Source: Thermococci archaeon (lineage in GTDB: Archaea > Methanobacteriota_B > Thermococci > Thermococcales > Thermococcaceae). Taken from it: a DNA stretch of 10,416 bases. Location of the stretch: contig QMUE01000029.1 of NCBI GenBank assembly GCA_003663535.1, forward strand, positions 1 through 10,416. Direction: 5' to 3'. Shown here in pieces: positions 1 through 8,443 of the stretch (position 1 is its first letter; every line of letters begins with the position of its first letter). A program made the position numbers and the translations under genes. Under the pieces are notes generated by a model that was not told the origin of the DNA, ran no database searches, and was given only the letters and a program-made list of their open reading frames with translations.

Positions 1-1122
<1,122 letters not shown>

Positions 1123-1192
1123 AGAACGATGTTTTCAAAAGATCGTCTACCCTCTCCCCAGCGAGTTGACTTTAATTCACTAGATTGATTTA

Positions 1193-1549
1193 ATGATATA
1201 TTCCTTTGTTTTAATTCAGTTTGTTTCCTATGCCGGCCCAAACGTGAGGGCAATAGTATCTCAAGTAAATCTCCCCGAGGATCGAGGAACAGTTTTTGGA
1301 CTTTTTAATATACTGGACAATGTGGGGAAGGCCACAGGGCCCCTATTTGGGGGTTTCCTAATAGAAACTCTGAGAAGTGTTGGCTATTCAGACGCATTGG
1401 CATATGAATATACACTTCTAATCGGAGCTCTCTTTTGGATACCCTGTGTAACAGTCTGGCTCTGGATACGGAAAAGCTATCCAGAAGATAGAGATGTGAT
1501 AAAAGAAATATTAAAAAAGAGAGCCATTGAATTATCAAAGACCTTTTAA
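1193..1549 (+). pseudogene. MFS transporter, C-terminal fragment only
   Basis: The 118-residue frame holds the end of a major facilitator superfamily transporter: a helix with GPNVRAIVSQVNLPEDRGTV, a glycine-rich helix VFGLFNILDNVGKATGPLFG, and a last hydrophobic helix near residues 78-94, followed by a charged cytoplasmic tail. MFS proteins have about 400 residues and 12 helices, so roughly the first two thirds are gone. An in-frame TAG at 1181-1183 closes the frame upstream, and no ribosome binding site precedes the ATG at 1193. The fragment follows directly after the GH57 remnant, so one deletion probably removed the end of that gene and the start of this one. It overlaps the end of the convergent beta-glycosidase by 15 bp. 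The lost transporter may have imported galactosides (inference from context only). Confidence 0.72.
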
Positions 1550-2797
1550 TCCATATTTTTTGATTAATTCTTCGCTTATTTCTTTCTTCTGAGATATTTC
1601 CCCATAAACATAAGCGCTTTCCCTCGGTTTCCTTTCATACGTCTCATAATCAACCTCAATCAGTCCAAACCTGGGCTCAAATCCCTCTTTCCACTCGTAG
1701 TTGTCCATAAGAGACCAGTAGAAATACCCTCTAACATCATACCCCTCTTCTATAGCTTTGTGAACATATTGGAGATGCTGGACTATGAACTCAATCCTCC
1801 AGCTATCGTCAAGAGTTGCTATGCCATTTTCTGTGATGTACATTGGCTTCTCATAACGAGAAACTGCAGTTATCGCTTTGTATATACCCTCAGGATAAAC
1901 GCTCCACCCCATTTGGGTCTTTCTCTCGCTCAAATCTGCTAGTTTCGCCTCAAAAAAGAATCTAAGTGGATTCCAGCTGTACTTTACCTCGCTAGCCGTG
2001 TAATAGTTTATGCCAATAAAGTCAACATCACTCTCCAGAACACTGTATGTGCCAAAAGCACTTTTATAACAACCTTCCCATATTGCATTCAAAAAACTCC
2101 AGTTGAAGAGATTATCCGCCTTTTTTGCAGCTTTTTTGTCTTTCTCATTTTCACTTGCTGGAATCATTATAGGAATATTTTTGACTATCCCTACTTTAAC
2201 CATTCCACTAAGAATACTATAAGCTAGAGCATGAGCCTTAAGGAGGTTTGAAGCCACGTTAAAGGCCCTAAATGGATTCTTCACAAAAGGCGGCCAATAC
2301 CCAGTGAGATATCCCATCATCACATAGACCATAGGCTCATTGAACGTTGCCACAAACTGGACACCTTCAAGAATCTCAGAGATTATTTCCACGTACTTTT
2401 CCCAGTGTTTCAAATTTTCCTCCTTTGCAAATCCTCCCTTCTGCATAAACCAGAGAGGTGAGGTAAAATGATGCAAAGTTACATTTGGTGTTATATCCCT
2501 TTCGAGTAGAAGCTCAATGATCTCACGGTATTTGTTTAGAGCATTTTCATCAATCTCGTTTTCCTTTGGGAAGATGCGACTCCATTCTATAGAAAACCGA
2601 TATCCATCATAGCCAAGGGAATGCATCAGTGATATATCTTCTTTATAAAGTTCCCAGTGGTTGCAGGCCTTTCCGGACTTGTAGGGAAGCTTTCCTATTT
2701 GCTCGTAGTACCACCAGTCATTCCACTTGTTATTGCCTTCAATCTGATGAGAGGATGTGGCAGTTCCAAAGAGAAAGGACTTGGGAAACACAATCAC
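1535..2797 (-). CDS. GH1 beta-glycosidase (beta-galactosidase/beta-glucosidase)
   Basis: Glycoside hydrolase family 1 enzyme, a retaining TIM-barrel beta-glycosidase. The acid/base glutamate is in TFNEP (E154) and the nucleophile in ITENG (E323), numbering from the chosen start. FLFGTATSSHQIEG near the N-terminus and YWSLMDNYEWKEGF near the C-terminus are further family signatures. At about 420 residues it matches the compact Pyrococcus horikoshii BGPh type rather than the longer CelB type; BGPh is known as membrane-associated and prefers alkyl glycosides. Beside galK and galT it probably releases galactose from beta-galactosides. No ATG is available. I chose GTG at 2797 because the predicted transcript start is near 2806, GGTGG lies five bases upstream, and the protein then starts VIVFPKSFLFG like relatives. 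TTG at 2809 or GTG at 2806 are alternatives. No signal peptide is seen. Confidence 0.95.
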   Translation of the reverse strand: MIVFPKSFLFGTATSSHQIEGNNKWNDWWYYEQIGKLPYKSGKACNHWELYKEDISLMHSLGYDGYRFSIEWSRIFPKENEIDENALNKYREIIELLLERDITPNVTLHHFTSPLWFMQKGGFAKEENLKHWEKYVEIISEILEGVQFVATFNEPMVYVMMGYLTGYWPPFVKNPFRAFNVASNLLKAHALAYSILSGMVKVGIVKNIPIMIPASENEKDKKAAKKADNLFNWSFLNAIWEGCYKSAFGTYSVLESDVDFIGINYYTASEVKYSWNPLRFFFEAKLADLSERKTQMGWSVYPEGIYKAITAVSRYEKPMYITENGIATLDDSWRIEFIVQHLQYVHKAIEEGYDVRGYFYWSLMDNYEWKEGFEPRFGLIEVDYETYERKPRESAYVYGEISQKKEISEELIKKYGLKGL

Positions 2798-2851
2798 AGC
2801 ATCCACCAAATTATTTATTTGTGATTATATCTTAAATCTATTGTGATGGTT
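2792..2851. promoter_or_regulatory. Compact divergent promoter of beta-glycosidase and galT, with TGTGAT repeats
   Basis: Only some 50 bases separate the two starts. Minus strand: TTTAAGATATAA (about 2826-2837) is a TATA candidate, placing the beta-glycosidase transcript start near 2806, so it is nearly leaderless. Plus strand: TTATTTATTT (2811-2820) is a TATA candidate placing the galT start near 2840. The core promoters interleave. The motif TGTGATT occurs at 2820-2826, TGTGAT again at 2842-2847 (22 bases apart), and its complement AATCACA at 2792-2798. These may be operator half-sites of a sugar regulator (inference). The Thermococcales glycolytic motif TATCAC-N5-GTGATA is not present. Confidence 0.5.
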
Positions 2852-3832
2852 ATGCGTGAGCTTCGATATAACCCCTTAACTGGACAATGGATCATGATCT
2901 CTGCTGTGAGAAAGAACCGACCTTGGAGGCCTAAAAATTTCTGCCCTTTCTGCCCCGGTGGAGAAGAGACTGGTTATGGGTGGGAAGTGCTCTTACTTCC
3001 TAATCGTTTCCCAATGCTTTCTTTCAACACCCCTAAACCCGAAAGTAAAGGGTTTTATAAAAAAGCTCGTGCTCTTGGCCAATGCAGTGTTATAGTGGAG
3101 ACCCCAGAACATGGATTGAAAGACTTGGAGGAACTCTCCATAGAGCAGATGACCAAGGTTGTCCAGCTGTGGAGGCAAATCACAGAAGAATTAAAAAACA
3201 ACCCTCATATTGCATATCTATCAATTTTTCGAAATAAGGGGGAAGAAATAGGTGTGAGTTTAACCCACCCCCACGGACAATTGTACGCTCTGCCTTTCAT
3301 ACCGTTGAAGGTTCGATTAAAGATTGAGAATTCTAGGAGGTACTATAATCGATTTAAGAAATGTCTATTCTGCAGGATATTAGATGAGGAGCTAAAAGGA
3401 GAACGGCTGATCTACGAAAATAATGACTTTATTCTCTTCCTACCTTTCTTTGCAAACTGGCCTTTCGAAATACACATTTATCCAAAAAGGCACGTCCAAT
3501 GGCTCACTCAACTAATCCAGGCAGAAATCCTCAACTTAGCGGATATCCTAAGAGTGACTACAGGCACCCTTAATTCTCTTTTTGAAAGACAAATGCCATA
3601 CGTGATGACCGTGTATCAAGCCCCCTTTAAAGGAGAGTACCCATCCTATCATCTGCACATTGAGTTTTATCCACTCCTCAGGGAAAAAGATAAACTGAAA
3701 TATGCTGCTGGGATAGAACTGGGCACATGGGACTTCACCTACGATGGAATCCCAGAAGAGAATGCTCAAAAACTCAGAAATGCTTGCAAAAAGATTAAGG
3801 ACAAAATAGACATGAGAGGGGAATGTGTTTAG
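2852..3832 (+). CDS. galT: Galactose-1-phosphate uridylyltransferase
   Basis: Transfers UMP from UDP-glucose to galactose-1-phosphate, giving UDP-galactose and glucose-1-phosphate (Leloir pathway). It belongs to the HIT superfamily. The active-site motif HPHGQ is at residues 139-143 (second histidine is the uridylylated nucleophile), followed by LYALPF. CPFC (31-34) and CLFC (171-174) are cysteine pairs, the first typical of the family zinc site. YHLHIEFYPLLR lies near 266-277. Length is 326 residues, normal for the family. Starts at GTG 2843, ATG 2846 and ATG 2852 are all in frame; 2852 gives the MRELRYNPLTGQW beginning expected for relatives and has GTGAT four bases upstream. The stop overlaps the convergent EndoQ stop by 4 bp. 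Intact and likely functional. Confidence 0.95.
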   Translation: MRELRYNPLTGQWIMISAVRKNRPWRPKNFCPFCPGGEETGYGWEVLLLPNRFPMLSFNTPKPESKGFYKKARALGQCSVIVETPEHGLKDLEELSIEQMTKVVQLWRQITEELKNNPHIAYLSIFRNKGEEIGVSLTHPHGQLYALPFIPLKVRLKIENSRRYYNRFKKCLFCRILDEELKGERLIYENNDFILFLPFFANWPFEIHIYPKRHVQWLTQLIQAEILNLADILRVTTGTLNSLFERQMPYVMTVYQAPFKGEYPSYHLHIEFYPLLREKDKLKYAAGIELGTWDFTYDGIPEENAQKLRNACKKIKDKIDMRGECV

Positions 3833-5094
3833 TCTCTTTTTATGAAACTCAGCAAAGAACTTTGTTTGGGCTTATAATAGACGTCCTCTCCCCTAACCTC
3901 AATGTTCTCGAGGTCTTCAAGTTTTGCTCTTTTAACTTCCTCAGGTAGTTTTATCTCTCCGTATTTTCCTCCTCCACCAGGAACAACAATAAGTTTCTCA
4001 TTCCTGAAAGCCCAGATTGCTTTCGCTATGTCATTCCCAATAAGCTCTGCTATAGCCTCTATAGGAACATCGACAAGAACCCTGATCTCACTCCCAAATT
4101 CTTTCAGAAGCCGTTCCCATATCCTCTTTACAGACTTAGTTTCAACTCCTTTGTTGAGAACCATTGCGATTATTTCAGCTAAAGGCGCAAGGTGGAGGTA
4201 AGGAGGCCTGTCTTTGGGCTTTTCATCCGTATCTGCAAGCTCAAGAATCCTATCGTGAACGCCCTTCTTTATAACTCCCCCACAGAGTTCACATCTCCAT
4301 CCCAGTCTTTTTGCATCTTCAAGTCGGTATTTGGTATAACACCTTGAACATGCGGTCAAGTGATATTTTCCAAGTCTTGGATCTAAACCAGCGTTAAGAA
4401 TAATCTTTCTTCCACCCCGTTTCAAGATAGCTTTCTTAATCTCTTCAAAAGTTGCATCTTCTACTTCAAAGCGGTTAAACTCTCTACCAAGTCTGTGAGG
4501 CATTGGTGAATGAGCATCAGAATTGGAGAGATAAGTGAGCTTATGATGGGCTTTAATCTTATCAGCCATGTAAGAATCAGCAGAAAGTCCTAACTCAAGA
4601 AAATGGATCTTATAATTACCATAGGCCTCTTTTACGGAATTATACTCTTTATAGAGGGCTGTCCACGGCGTAAATGCATGACTCGGGCCTATTAAAACAT
4701 CAAACTCATTAGATAGGTCTGCTATCTCGGATGCATTTAAACTTAAATGTGGCCTCCCTTCACTTTCAACATCCTTAGAATAATGTTTAAGTCTTTCTCT
4801 AAGCTCTCTTACCGTCCCAATGCTGGGGAAAATAAGAAGATGATGTACCCTTTTATTATCCTCCACCTCTGCTGTAAGGAGAAACTTTATTCCCTTTATT
4901 TCATAAGTACCCTCATCAACTTTTTGACCATATTTAAGGAGTTCCTCTTCCCATCTCGGGTTTAAAATATCTCCTGTTCCAACAATTCCAAGCCCTTTGA
5001 GCTTTGCGTTCTCCGCCAGAACAGGAAAGGTCATTAATTTTGAGACTGCTTTAGAGTATCGAGAGTGAATATGCAGATCTGCATCAATGAACAT
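3829..5094 (-). CDS. Endonuclease Q (EndoQ), PHP-domain nuclease for deaminated DNA bases
   Basis: EndoQ nicks DNA 5' of uracil, hypoxanthine, xanthine and abasic sites and works with PCNA in Thermococcales repair. The 421-residue protein has a PHP metal-dependent domain: DLHIHS (H8, H10), TGD (D42), TAEVED (E76), HHLLIF (H84-H85), PSHAFTP (H139) and SNSDAHSP (D193, H195) are probable metal ligands. A Cys4 zinc site follows (C249, C252, C268, C271), then a helical C-terminal domain with VPGGGGKYG at 371-379. The C-terminus QSSLLSFI (411-418) fits the PIP-box pattern Qxx-h-xx-aa that binds PCNA. GAGGTG lies six bases before the ATG. The gene starts 28 bases after PAC2, so it is probably the last gene of the translation operon. 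Its length and domain order match the Pyrococcus furiosus enzyme. Confidence 0.93.
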   Translation of the reverse strand: MFIDADLHIHSRYSKAVSKLMTFPVLAENAKLKGLGIVGTGDILNPRWEEELLKYGQKVDEGTYEIKGIKFLLTAEVEDNKRVHHLLIFPSIGTVRELRERLKHYSKDVESEGRPHLSLNASEIADLSNEFDVLIGPSHAFTPWTALYKEYNSVKEAYGNYKIHFLELGLSADSYMADKIKAHHKLTYLSNSDAHSPMPHRLGREFNRFEVEDATFEEIKKAILKRGGRKIILNAGLDPRLGKYHLTACSRCYTKYRLEDAKRLGWRCELCGGVIKKGVHDRILELADTDEKPKDRPPYLHLAPLAEIIAMVLNKGVETKSVKRIWERLLKEFGSEIRVLVDVPIEAIAELIGNDIAKAIWAFRNEKLIVVPGGGGKYGEIKLPEEVKRAKLEDLENIEVRGEDVYYKPKQSSLLSFIKRD

Positions 5095-5122
5095 AAGAAC
5101 ACCTCAAAAGGAAAAAATAAAA

Positions 5123-5908
5123 TCAGAGGTATCCCCTATCTTCCTCTTCATGTGGTGCTTGAGGCACTTGCTGTTCAAACATAGCCCTCTGCATCTCTTG
5201 GACCTTTCTCAGTATTTCCTCAGTTTCCTTGGCCCTCTCATCAAGAGCACTCATGTCAATCTCCAGGTTGAGAACCTTGGCAACCACACTTAAAACGGCC
5301 TTAGCAGCCTTGGCATCTACAATGTAACCAAGACTCTCTCCTAAGAAGCAGACCCCTTTCATTCCCCTAAGTTTTCCAATGCCTAGAAGAAGGCCTGCTG
5401 CTCCGACAATAGCCCCTCCTTCGTCTTCTCTGAAGATCACCGGTAATTCTTTGTATTTTTCCTTTGTCTCTAGATCTGTAAATGAGGCCAATACTTTGGG
5501 TTCTCCATCCAGTTCCGGGACCTGATAGCCACCCATTGTGATTATCTCTCTTGTGCCAAACTGTTCCACGAAATCGAGCATTTTTCCAACAATCTCAAAG
5601 TGGCCGTAACTGTCAGTTGGAGGAACTTGAGTATCTCCAGTGATAATTATCAAATCTCTATGCTCTTTATCCGGGCTTTTCCAGTAGTAGAACTCATTTC
5701 TCATCAAATCCACTGTTGAATCGTTCTTTACTATAACCTGGTGCATAAAACGAGGGGAATAAAGCTCGGCAAACTTCTTTGCTTTAAGCTCTTGAATCAA
5801 ATGCTCTGCAGCAAGTTTACCAACCAATCCTATCCCTGGTAGGCCCTCTATGAATATAGGATCGTATATCTCGGGTTTTTCATAGACAATTATCATACTT
5901 TCTTTCAT
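5123..5908 (-). CDS. PAC2-family protein, proteasome-assembly chaperone homologue
   Basis: Member of the PAC2/COG2047 family, whose archaeal members (PbaA/PbaB type) relate to eukaryotic proteasome assembly chaperones. In the 261 residues I see the family glycine motif [10 protein letters not shown] (21-30), [16 protein letters not shown] near 87-102, and a glycine-rich stretch [14 protein letters not shown] near 165-178. A charged helical tail with coiled-coil potential (about 218-246, [16 protein letters not shown]) follows. The C-terminus is DRGYL, with a penultimate tyrosine like the HbYX tail that docks into the 20S proteasome alpha ring, but glycine instead of a hydrophobic residue. GGGGTGA lies just upstream of the ATG, which overlaps the nop10 stop (ATGA). 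Family membership is sure; a role in proteasome assembly is inferred. No transmembrane segment is evident. Confidence 0.88.
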   Translation of the reverse strand: MKESMIIVYEKPEIYDPIFIEGLPGIGLVGKLAAEHLIQELKAKKFAELYSPRFMHQVIVKNDSTVDLMRNEFYYWKSPDKEHRDLIIITGDTQVPPTDSYGHFEIVGKMLDFVEQFGTREIITMGGYQVPELDGEPKVLASFTDLETKEKYKELPVIFREDEGGAIVGAAGLLLGIGKLRGMKGVCFLGESLGYIVDAKAAKAVLSVVAKVLNLEIDMSALDERAKETEEILRKVQEMQRAMFEQQVPQAPHEEEDRGYL

Positions 5909-6084
5909 TTTTTCACCCCTATACCAAGCATTTCCTTTTTAAGTCTCCTCCTGTACTCCCCGTAAGGATCCTCGGGGGAAAACTTTGGAGGATGAGCTAG
6001 CTTTGTCTTTTCACCACAAACTGGACAAGTATCTTTTAAAGTGTACCGTTCACACTTTGGACATTTCTTAATCTTAAACCTCAT
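5905..6084 (-). CDS. nop10: H/ACA RNP component Nop10
   Basis: A 59-residue protein, easily missed because of its size. It starts [18 protein letters not shown] and contains a Cys4 zinc ribbon (C8, C11, C20, C23), then [17 protein letters not shown], the conserved segment that wraps against Cbf5. Nop10 with Cbf5, Gar1 and L7Ae forms the H/ACA guide RNP that makes pseudouridine in rRNA. I checked the translation codon by codon; the frame is open from ATG 6084 to TGA 5905. The ATG overlaps the aIF2-alpha stop and the stop overlaps the PAC2 start, each as ATGA, so translation is probably coupled along the operon. The aIF2-alpha/nop10 pairing is conserved across archaea. Confidence 0.96.
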   Translation of the reverse strand: MRFKIKKCPKCERYTLKDTCPVCGEKTKLAHPPKFSPEDPYGEYRRRLKKEMLGIGVKK

Positions 6085-6908
6085 GCCTCTCTCCTCTTAA
6101 TTTTCCTTATTTTCTTTTCCTTCCTTATTAGAGATGCCTCTCCATCAGCTTGTTTTATAACACTCAATATTTCAGAGGCAATTTTCTCTAACACTGCCTC
6201 AGCCTTATAATAATCGGGTGCCGTGATATCTATCCGGTATCTTGGCGCTCCAAGGTAACTGAATTTAACATCAACGCCCTCTTCTTCGTTTGCTGTATCT
6301 CTAGCTTTTATCAAGGCTTCCTTAATAACTTCAACACCATTTGGAGTGGGGACTGTGATCTCAAATTCAGCATCTATCGTAACCGTGGGGATTTCAACAT
6401 AGCTCTTTATAATCTTCTCCAGAACAGGGAGCCATTCATCTGGAATGAGATCCTCAATGACCTCTATTCCATTTTGGGCAACCTCTTCAAAAGCTGCATA
6501 AACTTCTCCATACTCCTCTTCCAATGGGACCCAAACTTCTTTCCATGCAGTTTCAAAGTCCTTACCCACTTTTTCAGCTGCTATTCTTAAGAGATTCTCT
6601 GCTTTTTGGCCTCTCTTGAACTCCTGAAGCTTTGCCTTTCTCTCCTGCTGCTTAACCCTTTTGAGACTCAAGTCTATGTGACCTTTGGTTGGGTCAACCC
6701 TTATGACCTTGGCCACGATTTTTTGCCCTTCTTTTAGGTAATCCCTAATGTTTCTAACAAAAGTCGGGGCCACTTCGCTTATATGCATAAAACCATCCTT
6801 CCCCGAGTACTCGTCAAGGGACAAGAATGCTCCATAATTATGAATACTTTTAACAGTAGCAACAACAAACTCCCCCTCTTCCGGAAATTCTCTAGCTCTC
6901 CTCGGCAT
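6081..6908 (-). CDS. Translation initiation factor aIF2 subunit alpha
   Basis: Alpha subunit of the heterotrimeric archaeal IF2, which brings initiator Met-tRNA to the small ribosomal subunit. The N-terminal S1/OB domain covers about residues 9-85 ([20 protein letters not shown] and [11 protein letters not shown]), a helical middle domain about 86-172, and the C-terminal alpha/beta domain that binds the gamma subunit about 173-275 ([30 protein letters not shown]). The lysine/arginine tail [11 protein letters not shown] is basic. Two in-frame ATGs exist, at 6917 and 6908. I chose 6908 because relatives begin MPR(K/R)ARE and because GGAG lies nine bases upstream; 6917 would sit directly on that ribosome binding site. 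The protein is 275 residues, the normal size. Confidence 0.95.
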   Translation of the reverse strand: MPRRAREFPEEGEFVVATVKSIHNYGAFLSLDEYSGKDGFMHISEVAPTFVRNIRDYLKEGQKIVAKVIRVDPTKGHIDLSLKRVKQQERKAKLQEFKRGQKAENLLRIAAEKVGKDFETAWKEVWVPLEEEYGEVYAAFEEVAQNGIEVIEDLIPDEWLPVLEKIIKSYVEIPTVTIDAEFEITVPTPNGVEVIKEALIKARDTANEEEGVDVKFSYLGAPRYRIDITAPDYYKAEAVLEKIASEILSVIKQADGEASLIRKEKKIRKIKRREA

Positions 6909-6934
6909 TTTCACCATCTCCCGAAATTCTATCC

Positions 6935-6993
6935 TACTAATTGGTACAAGTCATAAGTTTTTAAGGTTTTGGAGAAAAGAGTTAGAAAAGAGA
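6935..6993 (-). promoter_or_regulatory. Probable aIF2-alpha promoter and pyrimidine-rich end of rps27e
   Basis: In the 85-base gap the minus strand reads TCTCTTTTCTAACTCTTTTC right after the rps27e stop, a pyrimidine/T-rich stretch of the kind that ends transcription in Thermococcales. It is followed by CTTAAAAACTT (6956-6966), a good TATA box. Transcription would start near 6935, giving a leader of about 27 nt with GGGAG before the start. The downstream genes can therefore be transcribed independently of rpl44e-rps27e. Placement is by spacing only. Confidence 0.5.
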
Positions 6994-7191
6994 TCACTCT
7001 AAGACCTCGAGTACTTTGGCCTTTATAATCCCTCTGCCACCAGCGGGTTCTACTAAAGTTGAGCCACAGACCAAACAGCGGACTTTTGTAGCAGGGTTGC
7101 TGAAAACAATTTGTTCATTTCCACAGTCAATGCACTTGAGTCTAAGGAATTTTGATTTTGGCATGGGGATTAAATTCTTTGGCATTGTCAT
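6994..7191 (-). CDS. rps27e: 30S ribosomal protein S27e
   Basis: Small-subunit ribosomal protein S27e, archaeal/eukaryotic specific. The 65 residues carry the Cys4 zinc motif C20-x2-C23-x15-C39-x2-C42 and the family core [15 protein letters not shown], and end with [15 protein letters not shown]. Two possible ATGs lie at 7191 and 7185. GAGGTGAG, which overlaps the rpl44e stop, sits six bases before 7191 and twelve before 7185, so 7191 is preferred. It lies 11 bases after rpl44e, and the two are almost certainly co-transcribed, as in other Thermococcales. Confidence 0.97.
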   Translation of the reverse strand: MTMPKNLIPMPKSKFLRLKCIDCGNEQIVFSNPATKVRCLVCGSTLVEPAGGRGIIKAKVLEVLE

Positions 7192-7202
7192 CTTAACTCA
7201 CC

Positions 7203-7481
7203 TCACACAAGCTCAAATTTCTTTACTCTGAATCCTTGGCCTCTTGTGTGGGCCTTTCCACATTCTGTACACCTGTATCTCAAATCAAGCTTCTTTACCG
7301 GCTTCTCTCTTCCAGCTGGGTTTGGTCTTGGGAAACCCTTGTAACCCTTAAGAATCCTCCTGAATCTTCTTTGACCAGCACTAAGCTCACTTCTTGGCCT
7401 CTTCTTTACCCTTTCGACCTTGTGAACTGTGTGCTTCTTACAAAATGGACAGTATGTTCTTATCTGCTTTGGATATTTCAT
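7203..7481 (-). CDS. rpl44e: 50S ribosomal protein L44e
   Basis: Large-subunit zinc-binding ribosomal protein L44e (related to eukaryotic L36a/L42). It starts [18 protein letters not shown] with the first cysteine pair at C11/C14 and has the second at C71/C74 (CTECGK). The conserved basic middle includes [14 protein letters not shown] and [15 protein letters not shown]. Length is 92 residues, normal for archaea. The frame extends upstream to GTG 7499, but that extension contains the near-perfect ribosome binding site GGAGGTGG (7486-7493) five bases before ATG 7481, so 7481 is the true start. First gene of the ribosomal/translation cluster. Confidence 0.97.
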   Translation of the reverse strand: MKYPKQIRTYCPFCKKHTVHKVERVKKRPRSELSAGQRRFRRILKGYKGFPRPNPAGREKPVKKLDLRYRCTECGKAHTRGQGFRVKKFELV

Positions 7482-7577
7482 TTTTCCACCTCCTCGCACG
7501 CCCGGTAGGTTCCTTCACGAGACCCCCGAGCATGAACTCATGACAGTTCGAGACCCCTTATGTTGAACCCTTTAAAA
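7482..7577 (-). promoter_or_regulatory. rpl44e promoter and long, possibly structured 5' leader
   Basis: The minus strand has TTTTAAA (7571-7577) as TATA box, placing the transcript start near 7549 and leaving a leader of about 67 nt, long for Thermococcales where most leaders are short. At its 5' end AGTTC/GAACT-type arms (7534-7538 and 7545-7549) can form a 5-bp hairpin with a 6-nt loop. The nonamer GGGGTCTCG occurs twice, 31 bases apart (minus-strand copies at 7557-7549 and 7526-7518). CATGAGTTCATG (7531-7542) is nearly palindromic. The ribosome binding site is at 7486-7493. A role in ribosomal-protein feedback is possible but unproven. Confidence 0.45.
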
Positions 7578-7619
7578 CGTTTTTGGAAGTGTCTTAAAGG
7601 CCTAACCATCCAAAGTATT

Positions 7620-8207
7620 TCAAAAGAATTGAAGTATCAACGGAATTAAAAATGGTGCTATAGCGGTCAGAATAAACCCGTGTACAAAAGCCAAAAGTGT
7701 TATCTCGGTTCCCCCAAACTTTGCAATTATCGGGAGGGTGGTATCCATCGTTGTGGCCCCTCCCATTACAATCCCGACTTCCTTTGGAATTCTCTTTATG
7801 GCAACTGGATAAAAGATTATGGTAAGAATCTCCCTGGTTAAGTTTGCAAGAAATCCAACAACACCATAAACAGGTGAATAAGCTGCCAAAAGTGGGCCTG
7901 TAAGAGAATACCATCCAAAACCAGCAGCAATCCCCAATCCCCATTTTAAGGACACGCCTAAAAGCATTGAGGCAAGAAAGCCTCCAATAAGTGAACCTAT
8001 GATCGTTGCTACTGGTAGCAAAAGGGCCATTTTACCAAGCTTTCTAAGCTCCTCTCTAAGCCCTTTACTCTTCCCTATATCAACGCCAATTATGAATATC
8101 AAAAGGTAAAGCATAAGCTCATAGAAGTTCCCAAAGTCAAAGCTTGTAGTCTTTCCAACCAGCATTCCCAAGACCAAGGAAACCAAGACAAGATAAAGAA
8201 GACTCAT
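7620..8207 (-). CDS. lysO: Lysine exporter LysO family, C-terminal part (DUF340)
   Basis: A 195-residue, very hydrophobic membrane protein matching the C-terminal two thirds of E. coli LysO (YbjE), which exports lysine and thialysine. Shared family motifs are GIAAGFGWYSLTGPLL (about 92-107), LTREILTIIFYPV (about 123-135), GGATTMDTTLPII (about 149-161) and the last helix VHGFILTAIAPFLIP. Five or six membrane helices are visible. The ATG overlaps the stop of the upstream half (ATGA), and GGGGTGAGGAG lies directly before it, so the two halves are made together. The single-chain bacterial protein is about 300 residues; the two parts here total 274. Substrate is inferred from family. Confidence 0.85.
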   Translation of the reverse strand: MSLLYLVLVSLVLGMLVGKTTSFDFGNFYELMLYLLIFIIGVDIGKSKGLREELRKLGKMALLLPVATIIGSLIGGFLASMLLGVSLKWGLGIAAGFGWYSLTGPLLAAYSPVYGVVGFLANLTREILTIIFYPVAIKRIPKEVGIVMGGATTMDTTLPIIAKFGGTEITLLAFVHGFILTAIAPFLIPLILQFF

Positions 8208-8443
8208 CTCCTCACCCCCAACAAAGCCACAAATAAGCTCCCTAGTATTGTAAAAGAAGCGAACACTATGGAATATAAAAGAAGCTTAAAAGCATTTATT
8301 TCAACCCTGCCTGCTTCTATTCCCATAAAAAAGATCAATAGTAATAGGGCCACAGCCATAGGTTTGTCTATGCTAATTTTAACCTTATTCTTAAGCAAAT
8401 AACCTGTTAAAATCCCTGCTAAGAGTGGTATGAAGATGTTCAT
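8204..8443 (-). CDS. LysO family, N-terminal part (short DUF340 protein)
   Basis: A 79-residue protein with about three membrane helices (near 3-17, 27-44 and 50-75) matching the N-terminal part of LysO, including LLLLIFFMGIEAG, equivalent to the LILFFMGI segment of the E. coli protein. It ends LLGVRR, and its TGA overlaps the start of the larger LysO half by ATGA. It looks like a separate subunit that pairs with the downstream protein. The reading frames differ and each ends cleanly with a ribosome binding site at the junction, so this looks like a natural split rather than a broken gene. Confidence 0.8.
   Translation of the reverse strand: MNIFIPLLAGILTGYLLKNKVKISIDKPMAVALLLLIFFMGIEAGRVEINAFKLLLYSIVFASFTILGSLFVALLGVRR

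Noticed and set aside
1129..1188. Short frame MFSKDRLPSPQRVDFNSLD between the two remnants
   Set aside because: No ribosome binding site, promoter or recognisable similarity; it is likely scar sequence.
2792..2851. Thermococcales glycolytic motif TATCAC-N5-GTGATA in the galT/beta-glycosidase promoter
   Set aside because: The GTGAT elements present are not arranged with the five-base spacing of that motif.
7203..7499. Longer L44e beginning at GTG 7499
   Set aside because: The added six codons contain the ribosome binding site for ATG 7481, and the family begins MKYPKQ or similar.
7486..7510. Sequestration of the rpl44e ribosome binding site by ACCT in the leader
   Set aside because: Only four base pairs are possible and they do not extend.
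7540..7560. tRNA-like T-arm with TTCGAGACCCC
   Set aside because: The flanking bases do not pair as a T-stem and no acceptor, D or anticodon arms are present.
7482..7619. C/D-box guide RNA in the gap upstream of rpl44e
   Set aside because: No RTGATGA plus CTGA box pair on either strand at usable spacing.
7594..7944. 116-codon minus-strand frame opposite lysO numbering
   Set aside because: It overlaps the LysO coding region in another frame and its product (Cys/Trp/Ser-rich) has no family features.
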